Shown: in pieces, positions 8,462 through 17,878 of the stretch
Numbering within the stretch: the first letter of the stretch is position 1
How the letters are laid out: each line of letters starts with the position of its first letter
Assembly (NCBI GenBank): GCA_964483775.1
Contig: CAZADA010000001.1
Span: 1 to 64,000 of the forward strand
DNA length: 64,000 nucleotides
Direction of reading: 5' to 3'
From: CAZADA01 sp964483775
Lineage (GTDB): Bacteria > Pseudomonadota > Alphaproteobacteria > Caulobacterales > Maricaulaceae
Position numbers and translations under genes: made by a program
Notes under the pieces: model-generated
What the model was told of the DNA's origin: nothing
The model's database searches: none
What the model saw: only the letters and a program-made list of their open reading frames with translations

Positions 8462-9442
8462 ATGGTTACGCTCATCGACACCCGCGCCACCGGCAAGCCC
8501 GACAACCCAGCGCGACCGCGCCATCCGGAAAAGCAAAACAATCCGGACACGCCCGTCTTGCGCAAGCCCGATTGGATCCGCGTCAAAGCGCCCGTCACCC
8601 AGGGCTACGCCGACACCCGCAAAATCGTCCGCGAGAACAATCTCGTCACCGTTTGCGAAGAAGCCGGGTGTCCCAACATTGGCGAGTGCTGGGAGAAAAA
8701 GCACGCCACGTTCATGATCCTGGGCGAGATCTGCACCCGGGCGTGTGCGTTCTGCAATGTGGCCACCGGCTTGCCCGGCCCCGTGGACGCCGAAGAGCCG
8801 GCGAACCTGGCGCGCGCCACGGCCCAGATGGGCCTTGAGCACGTGGTGATCACGTCAGTCGATCGGGATGATCTCGAAGACGGCGGCGCCCAACACTTTG
8901 TGGACGTCATTGCAGCCGTGCGTGGACAAGCGCCGTCGACCACAATCGAGATTCTGACGCCAGACTTTTTGCGCAAAGAGGCACGGCATATCGACGCGGT
9001 GATTGATGCGCGTCCCGACGTCTTCAACCACAACCTGGAGACGGTGCCGCGGCTGTATCCATCCATCAGGCCAGGGGCGCGCTACTACCATTCGCTACGA
9101 CTGCTTGAGCGCGTCAAAGAGCGCGATCCGCAACAATTCACCAAGTCTGGCATTATGGTTGGTCTTGGGGAGAGCAAAGAAGAAGTTGGGCAGGTCATGG
9201 ATGATATGCGTTCAGCCGGCATCGACTTTCTGACCATAGGGCAATACTTGCAGCCCACACGCAAGCACGCCGCCGTCGACCGCTTCGTCACGCCGGCCGA
9301 GTTCAAAGCCTACGAAACCATCGCCCGCGCCAAGGGATTTTTGATGGTGTCGGCCAGCCCTCTGACACGCTCGTCCTACCATGCCGGCGAGGACTTTCAG
9401 CGCTTGCGAGCCGCGCGTCAGGCGCAAACCAGTGCGCGATGA
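8462..9442 (+). CDS. lipA: Lipoyl synthase
   Basis: Radical-SAM enzyme that inserts two sulfurs into octanoyl groups on E2 and GcvH domains. The 326-residue protein has both iron-sulfur clusters: the auxiliary cluster C-x4-C-x5-C in CEEAGCPNIGEC and the radical-SAM cluster C-x3-C-x2-C in CTRACAFC. The C-terminal SSYHAGE serine that ligates the auxiliary cluster is present. Other family blocks include VITSVDRDDLEDGGA, FNHNLETVPRLY and TIGQYLQPTRKH. The stop overlaps the next gene by four bases (ATGA), so translation is coupled. Confidence 0.97.
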   Translation: MVTLIDTRATGKPDNPARPRHPEKQNNPDTPVLRKPDWIRVKAPVTQGYADTRKIVRENNLVTVCEEAGCPNIGECWEKKHATFMILGEICTRACAFCNVATGLPGPVDAEEPANLARATAQMGLEHVVITSVDRDDLEDGGAQHFVDVIAAVRGQAPSTTIEILTPDFLRKEARHIDAVIDARPDVFNHNLETVPRLYPSIRPGARYYHSLRLLERVKERDPQQFTKSGIMVGLGESKEEVGQVMDDMRSAGIDFLTIGQYLQPTRKHAAVDRFVTPAEFKAYETIARAKGFLMVSASPLTRSSYHAGEDFQRLRAARQAQTSAR

Positions 9443-9885
9443 GCCGCCAGGCCGGCGACTGTCAACCCATTGTTTGGCGGCTCAAGCTCAACGCCTCGCC
9501 ACAGGCGGTTTTCGATTGTCTCGCAACAGATGAGGGACGCGAACGCTTCTGGGTTGATGAAAGCCGCACCCAATCCGAGGGCGTCAATCTCTGGTTCGCC
9601 GCCATGAACATCCGCACCGTGATGACGATCCTCGAGGCGCGCCCCCCCGAACGTCTGGTGGTGCGCTATTTCGGCGCTGACACCGCATTCACGCTGACGC
9701 CGCGTGAGCCGGGGGGATGCGATCTGGAGTTGCGTGTCGACAGTCCGCCAGCCCACGATTGGCATGAGATTCACGCCGGTTGGGTATCAGCGCTGTTGGC
9801 GCTGAAGGCCGCGGTGGACTTCGACGTCGACCTGCGCAACCACGACCCCGCCCGCACATGGTCACAGCGTTACTGTGACAACTAG
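9439..9885 (+). CDS. SRPBCC / AHSA1-like small-ligand domain protein
   Basis: A 148-residue single-domain protein with the START-like (SRPBCC) layout: an N-terminal strand and helix (NASPQAVFDCLATDEGRERF) that reads like the AHSA1/polyketide-cyclase opening, a central strand-rich part, and a long C-terminal helix (GWVSALLALKAAVDFDVDL). It overlaps lipA by four bases. The ligand cannot be told from sequence. A second START-like protein, the COQ10 homolog, follows directly. Confidence 0.7.
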   Translation: MSRQAGDCQPIVWRLKLNASPQAVFDCLATDEGRERFWVDESRTQSEGVNLWFAAMNIRTVMTILEARPPERLVVRYFGADTAFTLTPREPGGCDLELRVDSPPAHDWHEIHAGWVSALLALKAAVDFDVDLRNHDPARTWSQRYCDN

Positions 9886-9907
9886 GTAACGAGTAGAGGG
9901 GCTAGAA

Positions 9908-10390
9908 ATGGCCATTCACCAAGAGCGCCGCCGCGTTCCCCATGGCTGTCAGGACATCTTCACGTTGGTGTCGGACGTGCGCGACTATCCCAACTTCATC
10001 AAGTGGATCAGGGCGATGCGGGTGTTCGATGAGAACGTCGTCAATGGGGTAGGCACGCTGAACGCCGAAGCCATTGTCGGCTACAAGTTCGTGCGCGAAC
10101 GTTTTGCCACGACCGTGCGCCTAAATGAACCGGAAGGGGAGATCGACGTGTCCTTTCTCTCCGGTCCATTCTCCAAGCTGGAAAATCGCTGGCGTCTCCA
10201 ACCCCTCCCCGATGGTGCGACCGAGGTGGAGTTCTTCATTGAATTTGAGTTCCGCAACCGCATCTTGCAGGCGCTGTTCGACGCCAATTTTGATCGCGCC
10301 AGCAACAAGCTCATGGCCGCCTTCGAAGCCCGCGCCGCCGAGCGCTTTCCCACCGTTGAAGGCGCTGAACTGGGAACATCCCAGATCTAA
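9908..10390 (+). CDS. COQ10-type ubiquinone-binding START-domain protein
   Basis: A 160-residue protein of the COQ10/RatA family (type II toxin RatA in some annotations). COQ10 homologs bind coenzyme Q and assist its use in respiration. Typical elements are VPHGCQDIFTLVSDVRDYPN near the N terminus and FSKLENRWRLQPLPDGATEV, with the FEFRNRILQALFDANFD helix at the end. In alphaproteobacteria this gene regularly follows lipA, as here. The 3' end overlaps that of the convergent pncC gene by four bases. Confidence 0.85.
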   Translation: MAIHQERRRVPHGCQDIFTLVSDVRDYPNFIKWIRAMRVFDENVVNGVGTLNAEAIVGYKFVRERFATTVRLNEPEGEIDVSFLSGPFSKLENRWRLQPLPDGATEVEFFIEFEFRNRILQALFDANFDRASNKLMAAFEARAAERFPTVEGAELGTSQI

Positions 10391-10902
10391 GCAGCGCCCG
10401 AGCGCGCCCTCACCGCATCAAGCAAGACGTCCAGCGCAAACCGAACACTCGCCATCCGCACGCCATGGCGGTCAAGGGTGTCGAATTGGCGCATCAGCGC
10501 CACGGGCGCCTCAGCTTGCCGCTGAAACACTCCAAAGCACACCAAGCCGACAGGTTTGCCCGGTCCACCGCCGTCAGGCCCGGCCACGCCCGTGATGGAA
10601 ATCGCCAAATCCGCCAGCGAATGCGCCAGCGCCCCCTCAGCCATCGCTGCGGCGACCTCTTGGCTCACAGCGCCATGGGCGACGATGAGAGGTTCGGGCA
10701 CGTCCAATTGCGTGGTCTTGGACGCGTTGGAATAGGTGACCCAACCACGCTCGAACACCGCCGAGGAGCCCGCGACGGCCGTGATCGCTCCGGCCAACAG
10801 CCCGCCCGTGCAACTCTCGGCCGTGGCGACACGCATCCCAACCGCTTGCCCCTGCTTAACGAGCTCGCTCGCAGCGCTCAGCACATCGGCTGGGATCATC
10901 AC
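10387..10902 (-). CDS. pncC: Nicotinamide-nucleotide amidohydrolase (CinA C-terminal domain protein)
   Basis: A 171-residue stand-alone CinA C-terminal domain. PncC deamidates nicotinamide mononucleotide to nicotinate mononucleotide in the pyridine nucleotide cycle. Signature stretches are RVATAESCTGGLLAGAIT, RGWVTYSNASKTTQLDV and ISITGVAGPDGGGPGKPVG. The N-terminal molybdopterin-binding half of full-length CinA is absent, which is normal for the proteobacterial PncC form. The second methionine at 10899 is equally possible as the start. It lies 3 bases downstream of gltA on the same strand. Confidence 0.93.
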   Translation of the reverse strand: MMIPADVLSAASELVKQGQAVGMRVATAESCTGGLLAGAITAVAGSSAVFERGWVTYSNASKTTQLDVPEPLIVAHGAVSQEVAAAMAEGALAHSLADLAISITGVAGPDGGGPGKPVGLVCFGVFQRQAEAPVALMRQFDTLDRHGVRMASVRFALDVLLDAVRARSGAA

Positions 10903-10905
10903 AAG

Positions 10906-12213
10906 CTACCGATTGGCGAGCGAGACATAATCGCGCCGCGCAGCGCCGGTGTAGATTTGTCGTGGTCGACCGATCTTCTGGTTTGGATCCTCAATCATTT
11001 CGGTCCACTGGGCGATCCACCCAACGGTACGGGCCAGCGCGAACAGCACCGTGAACATGTCTGTGGGGAACCCCAGGGCGCGCAGGGTAATGCCCGAGTA
11101 AAAGTCGATGTTGGGATAAAGTTTCTTCTCAACAAAATAATCATCCTGGAGTGCAATTTTCTCCAGCTCGATTGCGACCTTGAGTAGGGGGTCGTTGTGC
11201 AGGCCCAATTCGTCAAGAACTTCGTGCGCCGTCTTTTGCATCACTTTGGCGCGCGGATCATAGTTCTTGTACACACGGTGGCCAAAGCCCATGAGCCGGA
11301 ACGGGTCGTTCTTATCTTTCGCCCGTTCGATGAACTCGGGGATGCGATCCACCGAGCCGATCTCAGCCAGCATGTTGAGCGCCGCCTCATTCGCGCCGCC
11401 GTGCGCAGGTCCCCACAAACACGCGATCCCCGCCGCGATGCAGGCGAACGGATTGGCCCCGGACGAACCGGCAAGGCGCACCGTAGACGTCGAGGCGTTT
11501 TGCTCATGGTCCGCGTGGAGGGTGAAGATCCGGTCCATAGCCCGCGTCAAAATCGGATTGGTGACATAATCTTCGGCAGGAACCGCAAAGCACATCCGAA
11601 GAAAGTTTTCTGAATACGCCAGATCATTACGTGGGTACACGAAGGGTTGGCCAGCCGAGTATTTGAACGCCCGCGCCGCGATGGTCGGCATTTTGGCGAT
11701 CATCCTGTGGCTCGCCACCATCCTTTGATGCGGGTCATTGATGTCGGTGCTGTCATGGTAGAACGCCGACAGCGCCCCAACCGCGCCGACCATGATCGCC
11801 ATCGGGTGGGCGTCCCGACGGAAGCCCTCAAAGAACCGGTCAAACTGCGCATGCAGCATGGTGTGGTAGGTGATGGCGGTGTCAAAAGTCTCCAACTGGC
11901 TCGCAGTTGGCAACTCACCATGGAGTAGCAAGTAACAAACCTCAATGAAGCTGGACTGCTCAGCTAGCTGATCAATGGGATAGCCGCGGTATAACAACTC
12001 GCCAGCGTCGCCATCGATAAACGTGATCTGAGATTCACAGCTGGACGTCGACGTGAAGCCAGGGTCATAGGTGAAAACATCGCCCTGTTTGTTCAGCGTC
12101 CGAATATCAACAACGTCATTACCGAGAGTGCCGGACAGGACCGGTAGTTTGAATTCTTTGCCGTTGGGAAGCCAAACTGTGGCGTCTCCACTGTTTTTGC
12201 TGTTACTTTCCAT
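10906..12213 (-). CDS. gltA: Citrate synthase, type II (hexameric)
   Basis: Condenses acetyl-CoA with oxaloacetate in the TCA cycle. The 435-residue length and N-terminal beta domain (TFIDGDAGELLYRGYPIDQL) match type II enzymes of Gram-negatives. Catalytic regions visible are the histidine in LHADHEQNASTSTVR, the second histidine in GPAHGGANEAAL and the aspartate context in GFGHRVYKNYDPRA. The C terminus IYTGAARRDYVSLANR is typical. A purine-rich GAGAGGACG sequence precedes the ATG. gltX lies 51 bases upstream on the same strand. Confidence 0.97.
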   Translation of the reverse strand: MESNSKNSGDATVWLPNGKEFKLPVLSGTLGNDVVDIRTLNKQGDVFTYDPGFTSTSSCESQITFIDGDAGELLYRGYPIDQLAEQSSFIEVCYLLLHGELPTASQLETFDTAITYHTMLHAQFDRFFEGFRRDAHPMAIMVGAVGALSAFYHDSTDINDPHQRMVASHRMIAKMPTIAARAFKYSAGQPFVYPRNDLAYSENFLRMCFAVPAEDYVTNPILTRAMDRIFTLHADHEQNASTSTVRLAGSSGANPFACIAAGIACLWGPAHGGANEAALNMLAEIGSVDRIPEFIERAKDKNDPFRLMGFGHRVYKNYDPRAKVMQKTAHEVLDELGLHNDPLLKVAIELEKIALQDDYFVEKKLYPNIDFYSGITLRALGFPTDMFTVLFALARTVGWIAQWTEMIEDPNQKIGRPRQIYTGAARRDYVSLANR

Positions 12214-12264
12214 TGCCCACGTCCTCTCTTCACAGACTCTGCACCGTTGGAGCGATGCGCATTG

Positions 12265-13764
12265 TCACGATGCGGTGGCGCGCGAAACCGCGTCGTCAAG
12301 GCGAGCGAGGCTTTCCTCGCGCCCGAAAATCGTTAGCACTTGGGCAAGGTCCGGGGACGGCGCGCCCGCGGTCAGCGCCGCGCGCAGGGGAGCGCCCACT
12401 TTTCCAAACCCAACACCCAACATATCGGCCACTGACTGCAACGCAGCGCTCAACGCCGCTTCGGACCAGTCGGGCGCGTCCGCCAAAACCGACCGCGCCT
12501 TCGCGACGCGTTCCAGCGCGGCGTCGTCCAACGTCTTGGCAGCCTTCCCCGACATCACCAAAGGACGTTCGCTCAACACGAATCCGGCCATGTCCGCCAT
12601 GTCGACAACCGTTTTGGCGCGATCCTTCAACACAGGCGCGGCGCGGTTTAGGCGTTCGCTCACGCCGGCGTCCCAATCCCCGCGACCGTCCTCGGCCAGG
12701 CGCGCCAACAACAGGGCGCTCGCCCGCTCCGCGGTCAACGCTTTCATGTGATGGGCGTTGATGCTGGCCAGCTTGTCAAAGTCAAACCGAGCGGCGGCCT
12801 TGTTCAGTCGCGTCACGTCGAAGGTCTCTTGCGCCTCAGCGTCGGTGAACACTTCCTGATCGCCATACGAAAAGCCTAGGCGCAACAGATAGTTCCGCAA
12901 CCCCTCAGGCAGATAGCCCATGTCACGATAGGCGTCCACGCCAAGGGCGCCATGCCGCTTGGAGAGCTTTTTTCCATCCGGCCCGTGGATCAGCGGCACG
13001 TGGGCGAACACGGGAGGCGCCCAGCCCAGCGCCTTATAGATCAAGCTCTGCCGAGCCGCATTCGCCAGATGGTCATCGCCCCGGATCACGTGGGTGACGC
13101 CCATGTCATGGTCATCCGCCACCACCGCCAGGTTATACGTCGGCGACCCGTCCGAGCGCAGCAAAATCAGATCGTCCAAGCCCTCATTGGCGAAAACCAC
13201 GTCGCCTTGGACAGCGTCGCCGATCACGGTCTTGCCAGAGAGCGGTCCCTTCAGCCGAACCACAAAGGGCGCATCGTCTGATGGAGGCGCCACGTCGCCG
13301 CTGCGAAACGGTGACCGATACGCCTGCGACAACGCCGCGCCAAGGGCGTGCAGATGCTCGGCCTCGGCTTGGGACATCCCATGACTCAACGGCGCCTTGA
13401 TGGCCGCGCGTACGTGCTCGGCCAAGCTGCGACGTTGCTCCAGCGCCTCAGCAGGCACATAGCAACGGTAGGCGTCACCGGAGGCCAACAGCTGTGCGAC
13501 GACCTCTTGGTGGCGCTCAGCCCGCGCATGTTGAGAGATCGGGTCGCCGTCCCAGTCCAGCCCGAGCCAGGTCAGCCCGTCCAAAATAGCCGCCTCGGCT
13601 TCTGGGGTTGAGCGTTCACGATCGGTGTCTTCTATACGCAGGACAAAGCGACCGCCGCGCCCGCGCGCGAACAACCAGTTGAACAGCGCCGTGCGCGCGC
13701 CCCCAATGTGGAGAAACCCGGTCGGAGACGGGGCAAAACGCGTTGTGGGTGTCGATTGCGACAT
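12265..13764 (-). CDS. gltX: Glutamate-tRNA ligase
   Basis: Class I aminoacyl-tRNA synthetase charging tRNA-Glu (and possibly tRNA-Gln in an indirect pathway). The HIGH-type motif is FAPSPTGFLHIGGARTALF and the KMSKS-type motif is KKLSKRHGALGV. The catalytic core RFVLRIEDTDRERS is intact. I start at ATG 13764 (MSQSTPTTRF), giving 499 residues; the open frame continues upstream to 13827 through residues without similarity to the family, and ATG 13773 is an alternative. The anticodon-binding domain at the C terminus is complete. Confidence 0.95.
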   Translation of the reverse strand: MSQSTPTTRFAPSPTGFLHIGGARTALFNWLFARGRGGRFVLRIEDTDRERSTPEAEAAILDGLTWLGLDWDGDPISQHARAERHQEVVAQLLASGDAYRCYVPAEALEQRRSLAEHVRAAIKAPLSHGMSQAEAEHLHALGAALSQAYRSPFRSGDVAPPSDDAPFVVRLKGPLSGKTVIGDAVQGDVVFANEGLDDLILLRSDGSPTYNLAVVADDHDMGVTHVIRGDDHLANAARQSLIYKALGWAPPVFAHVPLIHGPDGKKLSKRHGALGVDAYRDMGYLPEGLRNYLLRLGFSYGDQEVFTDAEAQETFDVTRLNKAAARFDFDKLASINAHHMKALTAERASALLLARLAEDGRGDWDAGVSERLNRAAPVLKDRAKTVVDMADMAGFVLSERPLVMSGKAAKTLDDAALERVAKARSVLADAPDWSEAALSAALQSVADMLGVGFGKVGAPLRAALTAGAPSPDLAQVLTIFGREESLARLDDAVSRATAS

Positions 13765-13902
13765 GAAGACCATGGGACTGCGGCCGAAAAGTCGACCAAG
13801 ATGAACGGCTGATAGCATGCGCGTCACAAATTCGCCTAGTGCGCGTCAGGCAAAAGCCGCTTATGCGGCGCCGACGGTGCTGCGACTGCGAGGAGGAGGG
13901 GG

Positions 13903-16218
13903 GTGAAGGCGCAAACGGGTTGGGGCGAACGCGTCGCCGAGCGCGATGGGGGAGCAAGGCCGTACCCCGCAGTGTTGATCGAATCCAATCGCTGGCGCGG
14001 TCTCAGTTTTGCGCCGGGCGGCGGCGCAGTGGCTGTCATCTTCGCAGCCGCGCTGGGGGCGGCGAGCTATCTTGGATGGCCCAGTGAACCGCCCGCCCGT
14101 GTTGTTCTGGTGATCGCCGGCCTGATGGCGGTGGCGACGACGATCGCACAGATGCGCGCCGCGCCCCAGCCTGTCCGTCTCGCCCTGATGGCCAGCTGCG
14201 CATTCACCCTGGGGTTTGCGTGGTGTCAAACCCACACTCATCTCAACACCGCTCCCCGCATTGAACGCCCGACCGAGGTGTGGGTGACCGGATGGGTTGA
14301 ACAGATCGATCCAGCCAACCCCGAGCGCCCACAACGCTACACCATTCGGGTGACCGAGCTCGCCGGCGCTGACGCCAATCTCGTACGGGTCCGTGTCACC
14401 CCGCGCAACGCCGACCCGCCCGCGTTCGATCCCGAGCTCGGTCAGTCGGTACAGGTGCGCGCTCTGCTCTTACCGCCCCCAGGCCCAGCGGTGCCGGGCG
14501 GCTATGACTTTGCGCGTGCGGCGCATTTTGAACAGCTTGGCGGCGTCGGCCGCGCCCTCGACCCCATACAGCCCGCCCAGCCGGCGGCTGTTCGCCCAGG
14601 CTTTGCGGTATCGATCGCCCGCATCCGCGACGACATGGCCCGCGCGGTCTTCACCGCCGGCTGCCGCGGCGCTGCTCGATTGTCCACGCGCGCCGACACC
14701 GTCTGCGACCCGCGACGCCGTATTGTCGCGATCGAGGACCCAGCCCTGATGCGCTACCGCGCCGCGGGAGCGTTGGTCGCCACGGTGGTCACCGGCGACC
14801 GCTCGCGCATGCCGCCCGAGGCCGCCGAAGCGCTTCGGGTGTCCGGCTTGGGTCACATCCTTGCCATTTCCGGGTTGCACATGGCGCTGGCGGCGGGGGG
14901 GTGCTTTGCGGTGTTCAGCTGGGCGTTGGCCGCCATTCCCGCCTTCGCCAGGGGTCGTGACGTGCGCCGTCACGCCGCTCTCGCCGCCCTCGGCGTGGCG
15001 ACCGCGTATCTCCTCGTGTCTGGCGCTGGCGTGGCGACCCAGCGCGCCTACGTCATGGCGCTGGCGGTGTTTGCCGCCGTGATCGTGCGCCGCCGCGCGC
15101 TGTCGTTGCGCGTGGTCGCTGTCGCTGGCGCAGTTGTGCTTGCGCTTGCCCCCCAAAGTGCGGCGGCGCCGGGCTTTCAGATGTCGTTTGCCGCCACGAT
15201 CGTCTTGATCGGCGCCCACCAGGCGCGCGCCCAGCGCCGGCGCGCACAGCACATCCCCAGGGCCGCGCCCGACGTCGTCGAACGGGGACGGAGCTTTCTC
15301 GCCGATCTGACTTGGACCAGTCTCCTCGCCGGCGCGGCGACGGCGCCGTTCGCCGCCTATCATTTCCATCGCGTCGCAGCCTACGGCTTGGTCGCCAACA
15401 TCTTGGCCATGCCGGTGTTTTCTCTGCTTGTGATGCCCATGGCGGTGGTCAGCGGCGCCCTGGCGGCCATTGGCGCGCCGTGGGGGTGGGATCTGCTCGC
15501 TGCAGCGCCCGCCGCTCTTGCAGGATGGGGCGCGCACATCATCCTCGGTGTGGCCCAGTCGACGGCCAACATGCCCGGAGCCTACGGCGTCGCCCCGGCC
15601 GGCGCGCCGATGGCGTTGGCGAGTGTCGCCGCGGGGCTCGTCGCCGTCGCCGTCTTGCAACGCGGCCGCTGGACGATGGCGTTGGCGTTTTGGTCGCTGG
15701 CGGCCCTCGCCTGGATCGCGACGCCAAAACCAGACCTGTGGCTGGGCGCGGACGGTGATTTGGTGGTGCTCGCCCCCAGCGGCGATGCGTTGGCGATCGC
15801 TGATCCACCCTATCGCGGCGACTACCGGCGCGCCACGGTGTTGCGCCGGGCTGGCCGCGGCGGAATATCGGTCGAGCAGGTGGCCCGCCTCGATGCGGCC
15901 TTCGCCTGCGATGCGCTGGGATGTCAGGGGTGGGCTGGAGGGATCCGAGTGGCCGCTCCCAAAGACCAACGCGCGCTTACCGACGATTGTGCGCGCGCCG
16001 ATCTGGTCGTGCTGCGCGGGCCCCTGTATCCCATGGGTCGAGGCTGGTCAGCCGCACGCCAACGTCGCCGCACGCTCGCCCACGCCAGCAGCGTTTGCCG
16101 TCAGGCCCAGATCCTCGCCCCCGATCCCGACAGCCCGTTGGCCGTGTACATCACTGCCCCGCAATCCGTTATGGTGCAACGCGCCAGCCCATCAGGCCGG
16201 CCCTGGTCACCCCACTAA
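13903..16218 (+). CDS. comEC: ComEC/Rec2 family DNA-uptake channel protein
   Basis: A 771-residue polytopic membrane protein of the ComEC/Rec2 family, the inner-membrane channel for DNA uptake in competent bacteria. It has an N-terminal DUF4131-type region with two or three helices, then the competence core with VSGLGHILAISGLHMALAAG and a further set of helices. The C-terminal soluble part (DGDLVVLAPSGDALAIADP) is short and lacks a metallo-beta-lactamase motif, as in many alphaproteobacterial versions. The start is GTG 13903, six bases after a strong AGGAGG. Whether the cell is naturally competent cannot be judged. It is divergent from gltX and convergent with lexA. Confidence 0.88.
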   Translation: MKAQTGWGERVAERDGGARPYPAVLIESNRWRGLSFAPGGGAVAVIFAAALGAASYLGWPSEPPARVVLVIAGLMAVATTIAQMRAAPQPVRLALMASCAFTLGFAWCQTHTHLNTAPRIERPTEVWVTGWVEQIDPANPERPQRYTIRVTELAGADANLVRVRVTPRNADPPAFDPELGQSVQVRALLLPPPGPAVPGGYDFARAAHFEQLGGVGRALDPIQPAQPAAVRPGFAVSIARIRDDMARAVFTAGCRGAARLSTRADTVCDPRRRIVAIEDPALMRYRAAGALVATVVTGDRSRMPPEAAEALRVSGLGHILAISGLHMALAAGGCFAVFSWALAAIPAFARGRDVRRHAALAALGVATAYLLVSGAGVATQRAYVMALAVFAAVIVRRRALSLRVVAVAGAVVLALAPQSAAAPGFQMSFAATIVLIGAHQARAQRRRAQHIPRAAPDVVERGRSFLADLTWTSLLAGAATAPFAAYHFHRVAAYGLVANILAMPVFSLLVMPMAVVSGALAAIGAPWGWDLLAAAPAALAGWGAHIILGVAQSTANMPGAYGVAPAGAPMALASVAAGLVAVAVLQRGRWTMALAFWSLAALAWIATPKPDLWLGADGDLVVLAPSGDALAIADPPYRGDYRRATVLRRAGRGGISVEQVARLDAAFACDALGCQGWAGGIRVAAPKDQRALTDDCARADLVVLRGPLYPMGRGWSAARQRRRTLAHASSVCRQAQILAPDPDSPLAVYITAPQSVMVQRASPSGRPWSPH

Positions 16219-16332
16219 CCGACAACCACAGGCCGGATACAGCGTCGGCCGCACACAGTTTAGAACTCATGCGGATCGAAGTTGCAGCCATGCCGGCCAC
16301 GCAAAAGACGCCGTTTCGAGAAGAGGGCGCTT

Positions 16333-17013
16333 TTACGAATACTGGCGCGTCAAACCCACAAGCGTTCCTTGAACCTTCACGCGATCGGCGGACAGCTCGC
16401 GTGTTTCATAGTCGGGATTTTCCGCAATCAGCGCCACCGTCGGACCATTCTTGCGCAGCCGCTTCAATGTGGCTTCCTCATCGTCCACCAGCGCCACCAC
16501 AATGGCCCCGTTCTCCGCCGTGGACGAGCGTCGGATGAACACCGTGTCTCCATCCAGAATGCCGGCGTCGACCATGGAGTCGCCCTTGACCTGCAGCGCA
16601 AAGTGCTCGCCGACCCCAGCCATGCCGGCCGGCATCGTCACCCGGTCCACCTCATGCTGAATGGCCGTGATCGGGGTGCCCGCTGCGATACGGCCAAGCA
16701 CCGGAACCTCATACCCAGCCTGTTGCTCCTCGACGCCTCGCAGCGGCGGCGGAGCCGACGGCGCCGCCACCGGCTCATGAGCTGTGGGAACCTTCGCATT
16801 GGCCGGCAGCTTCAACACCTCGAGCGCCCGCGCCCGATGGGGCAAGCGACGCAGAAATCCGCGCTCTTCCAAAGCGGTGATCAATCGGTGGATCCCAGAC
16901 TTCGAGGCCAGCTGCAAGGCATCCTTCATCTCATCGAATGAGGGCGAAACGCCCGTGGTTTCAATGCGATGATTGATGAAGAGCAGCAGTTCGTACTGTT
17001 TGGGCGTCAGCAT
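16333..17013 (-). CDS. lexA: LexA SOS repressor
   Basis: Represses the SOS regulon and self-cleaves when stimulated by RecA filaments. The 226-residue protein has an N-terminal winged helix (LTPKQYELLLFINHRIE, then GVSPSFDEMKDAL), the Ala-Gly cleavage site in LGRIAAGTPI, the catalytic serine in LQVKGDSMVDAGI and the general-base lysine in the EEATLKRLRK region. The linker between the domains is long and alanine/proline-rich. A GTTC-N7-GTTC box lies 37 bases upstream, so autoregulation is expected. Confidence 0.96.
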   Translation of the reverse strand: MLTPKQYELLLFINHRIETTGVSPSFDEMKDALQLASKSGIHRLITALEERGFLRRLPHRARALEVLKLPANAKVPTAHEPVAAPSAPPPLRGVEEQQAGYEVPVLGRIAAGTPITAIQHEVDRVTMPAGMAGVGEHFALQVKGDSMVDAGILDGDTVFIRRSSTAENGAIVVALVDDEEATLKRLRKNGPTVALIAENPDYETRELSADRVKVQGTLVGLTRQYS

Positions 17014-17049
17014 CAGGCGATCCGTGGCTATCTCCAGAACACACCCCTC

Positions 17050-17064
17050 GTTCTAGGCATGTTC
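17050..17064. promoter_or_regulatory. LexA box (alphaproteobacterial GTTC-N7-GTTC type)
   Basis: The sequence reads GTTC TAGGCAT GTTC, an exact direct repeat with a 7-base spacer. This is the known LexA recognition site in many alphaproteobacteria, and its position just upstream of lexA fits autorepression. Confidence 0.88.
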
Positions 17065-17074
17065 CGGGCTGTCG

Positions 17075-17878
17075 TCAAGTCGTTCGCGGTGCGTGCACGG
17101 TAAATCCCATCAACGCGCGGGCGGCGGCGGTCAGATCGGCTTGGCGCATCAAGCTCTCGCCGACCAAAATGGCGCGCGCGCCGGCTTGCGCCATGCGTGC
17201 GGCGTCCGCCGGTGTGCTCACGCCGCTTTCAGCGACCAGCACAGCGCCGCTGGGCGCGTGCGGCGCCAGCGTTTCAAAGGTCGTCAGCTCGGTCGTGAAG
17301 GTGCGCAAATCTCGATTGTTGACGCCGATCAGGCGCGCGCCAAGACCCGCGGCGCGATCGAGCTCGTCGCGGTCATGCACTTCGGTCAGCACATCCAAGC
17401 CATAGTCGGCGGCGGCGGCCAACAGGTCGCGGGCGCGCGCGTCGTCCAACACAGCGAGGATCAGAAGGATTGCGTCCGCGCCGAGCGCCCGAGCTTCAGC
17501 GATCTGGTAGGGGTCCCACATGAAATCTTTGCGCAAGATCGGGAGGGGTGTCGCCGCGCGCGCCGCCTGCAAATGCTCGTCGGCGCCACCAAAGCCCGGA
17601 CCATCGGTGAGCACCGACAAACAGCTCGCCCCGCCTTCGGCGTAGGCGCGCGCGTGGGCGGGCGGATCGAAGTCTGGGCGAATGATCCCGCGCGATGGGC
17701 TGGCGTGTTTGATCTCGGCGATGAGACTGAGGTCTGGAGCTGACACGGCGGCGGCGAACCCGCGCGGCGTCGGCGTGGCGCGCGCGGCGTCGTCCACCTC
17801 CGCCAGCGGGCGCTGAGCCTGGCGCACGGCGACTTCCTCGCGCTTGCGCGCCATAATGGCGGTGAGGGCGTCAGCCAC
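17075..17878 (-). CDS. trpC: Indole-3-glycerol phosphate synthase
   Basis: Catalyses ring closure of carboxyphenylamino-deoxyribulose phosphate to indole-3-glycerol phosphate in tryptophan synthesis. The 267-residue TIM barrel shows LIAEIKHASPSRGIIRPDFD (catalytic lysine), LSVLTDGPGFGGADEHL, PILRKDFMWDPYQIAEA, GVNNRDLRTF and VAESGVSTPADAARM. Its start overlaps the trpD stop by eight bases. It is monofunctional, with no fused TrpF. Confidence 0.96.
   Translation of the reverse strand: MADALTAIMARKREEVAVRQAQRPLAEVDDAARATPTPRGFAAAVSAPDLSLIAEIKHASPSRGIIRPDFDPPAHARAYAEGGASCLSVLTDGPGFGGADEHLQAARAATPLPILRKDFMWDPYQIAEARALGADAILLILAVLDDARARDLLAAAADYGLDVLTEVHDRDELDRAAGLGARLIGVNNRDLRTFTTELTTFETLAPHAPSGAVLVAESGVSTPADAARMAQAGARAILVGESLMRQADLTAAARALMGFTVHAPRTT

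Noticed and set aside
14470..15969. 499-codon minus-strand frame opposite comEC
   Set aside because: Arg/Gly/His-rich shadow of a recognised membrane protein gene with a strong ribosome-binding site.
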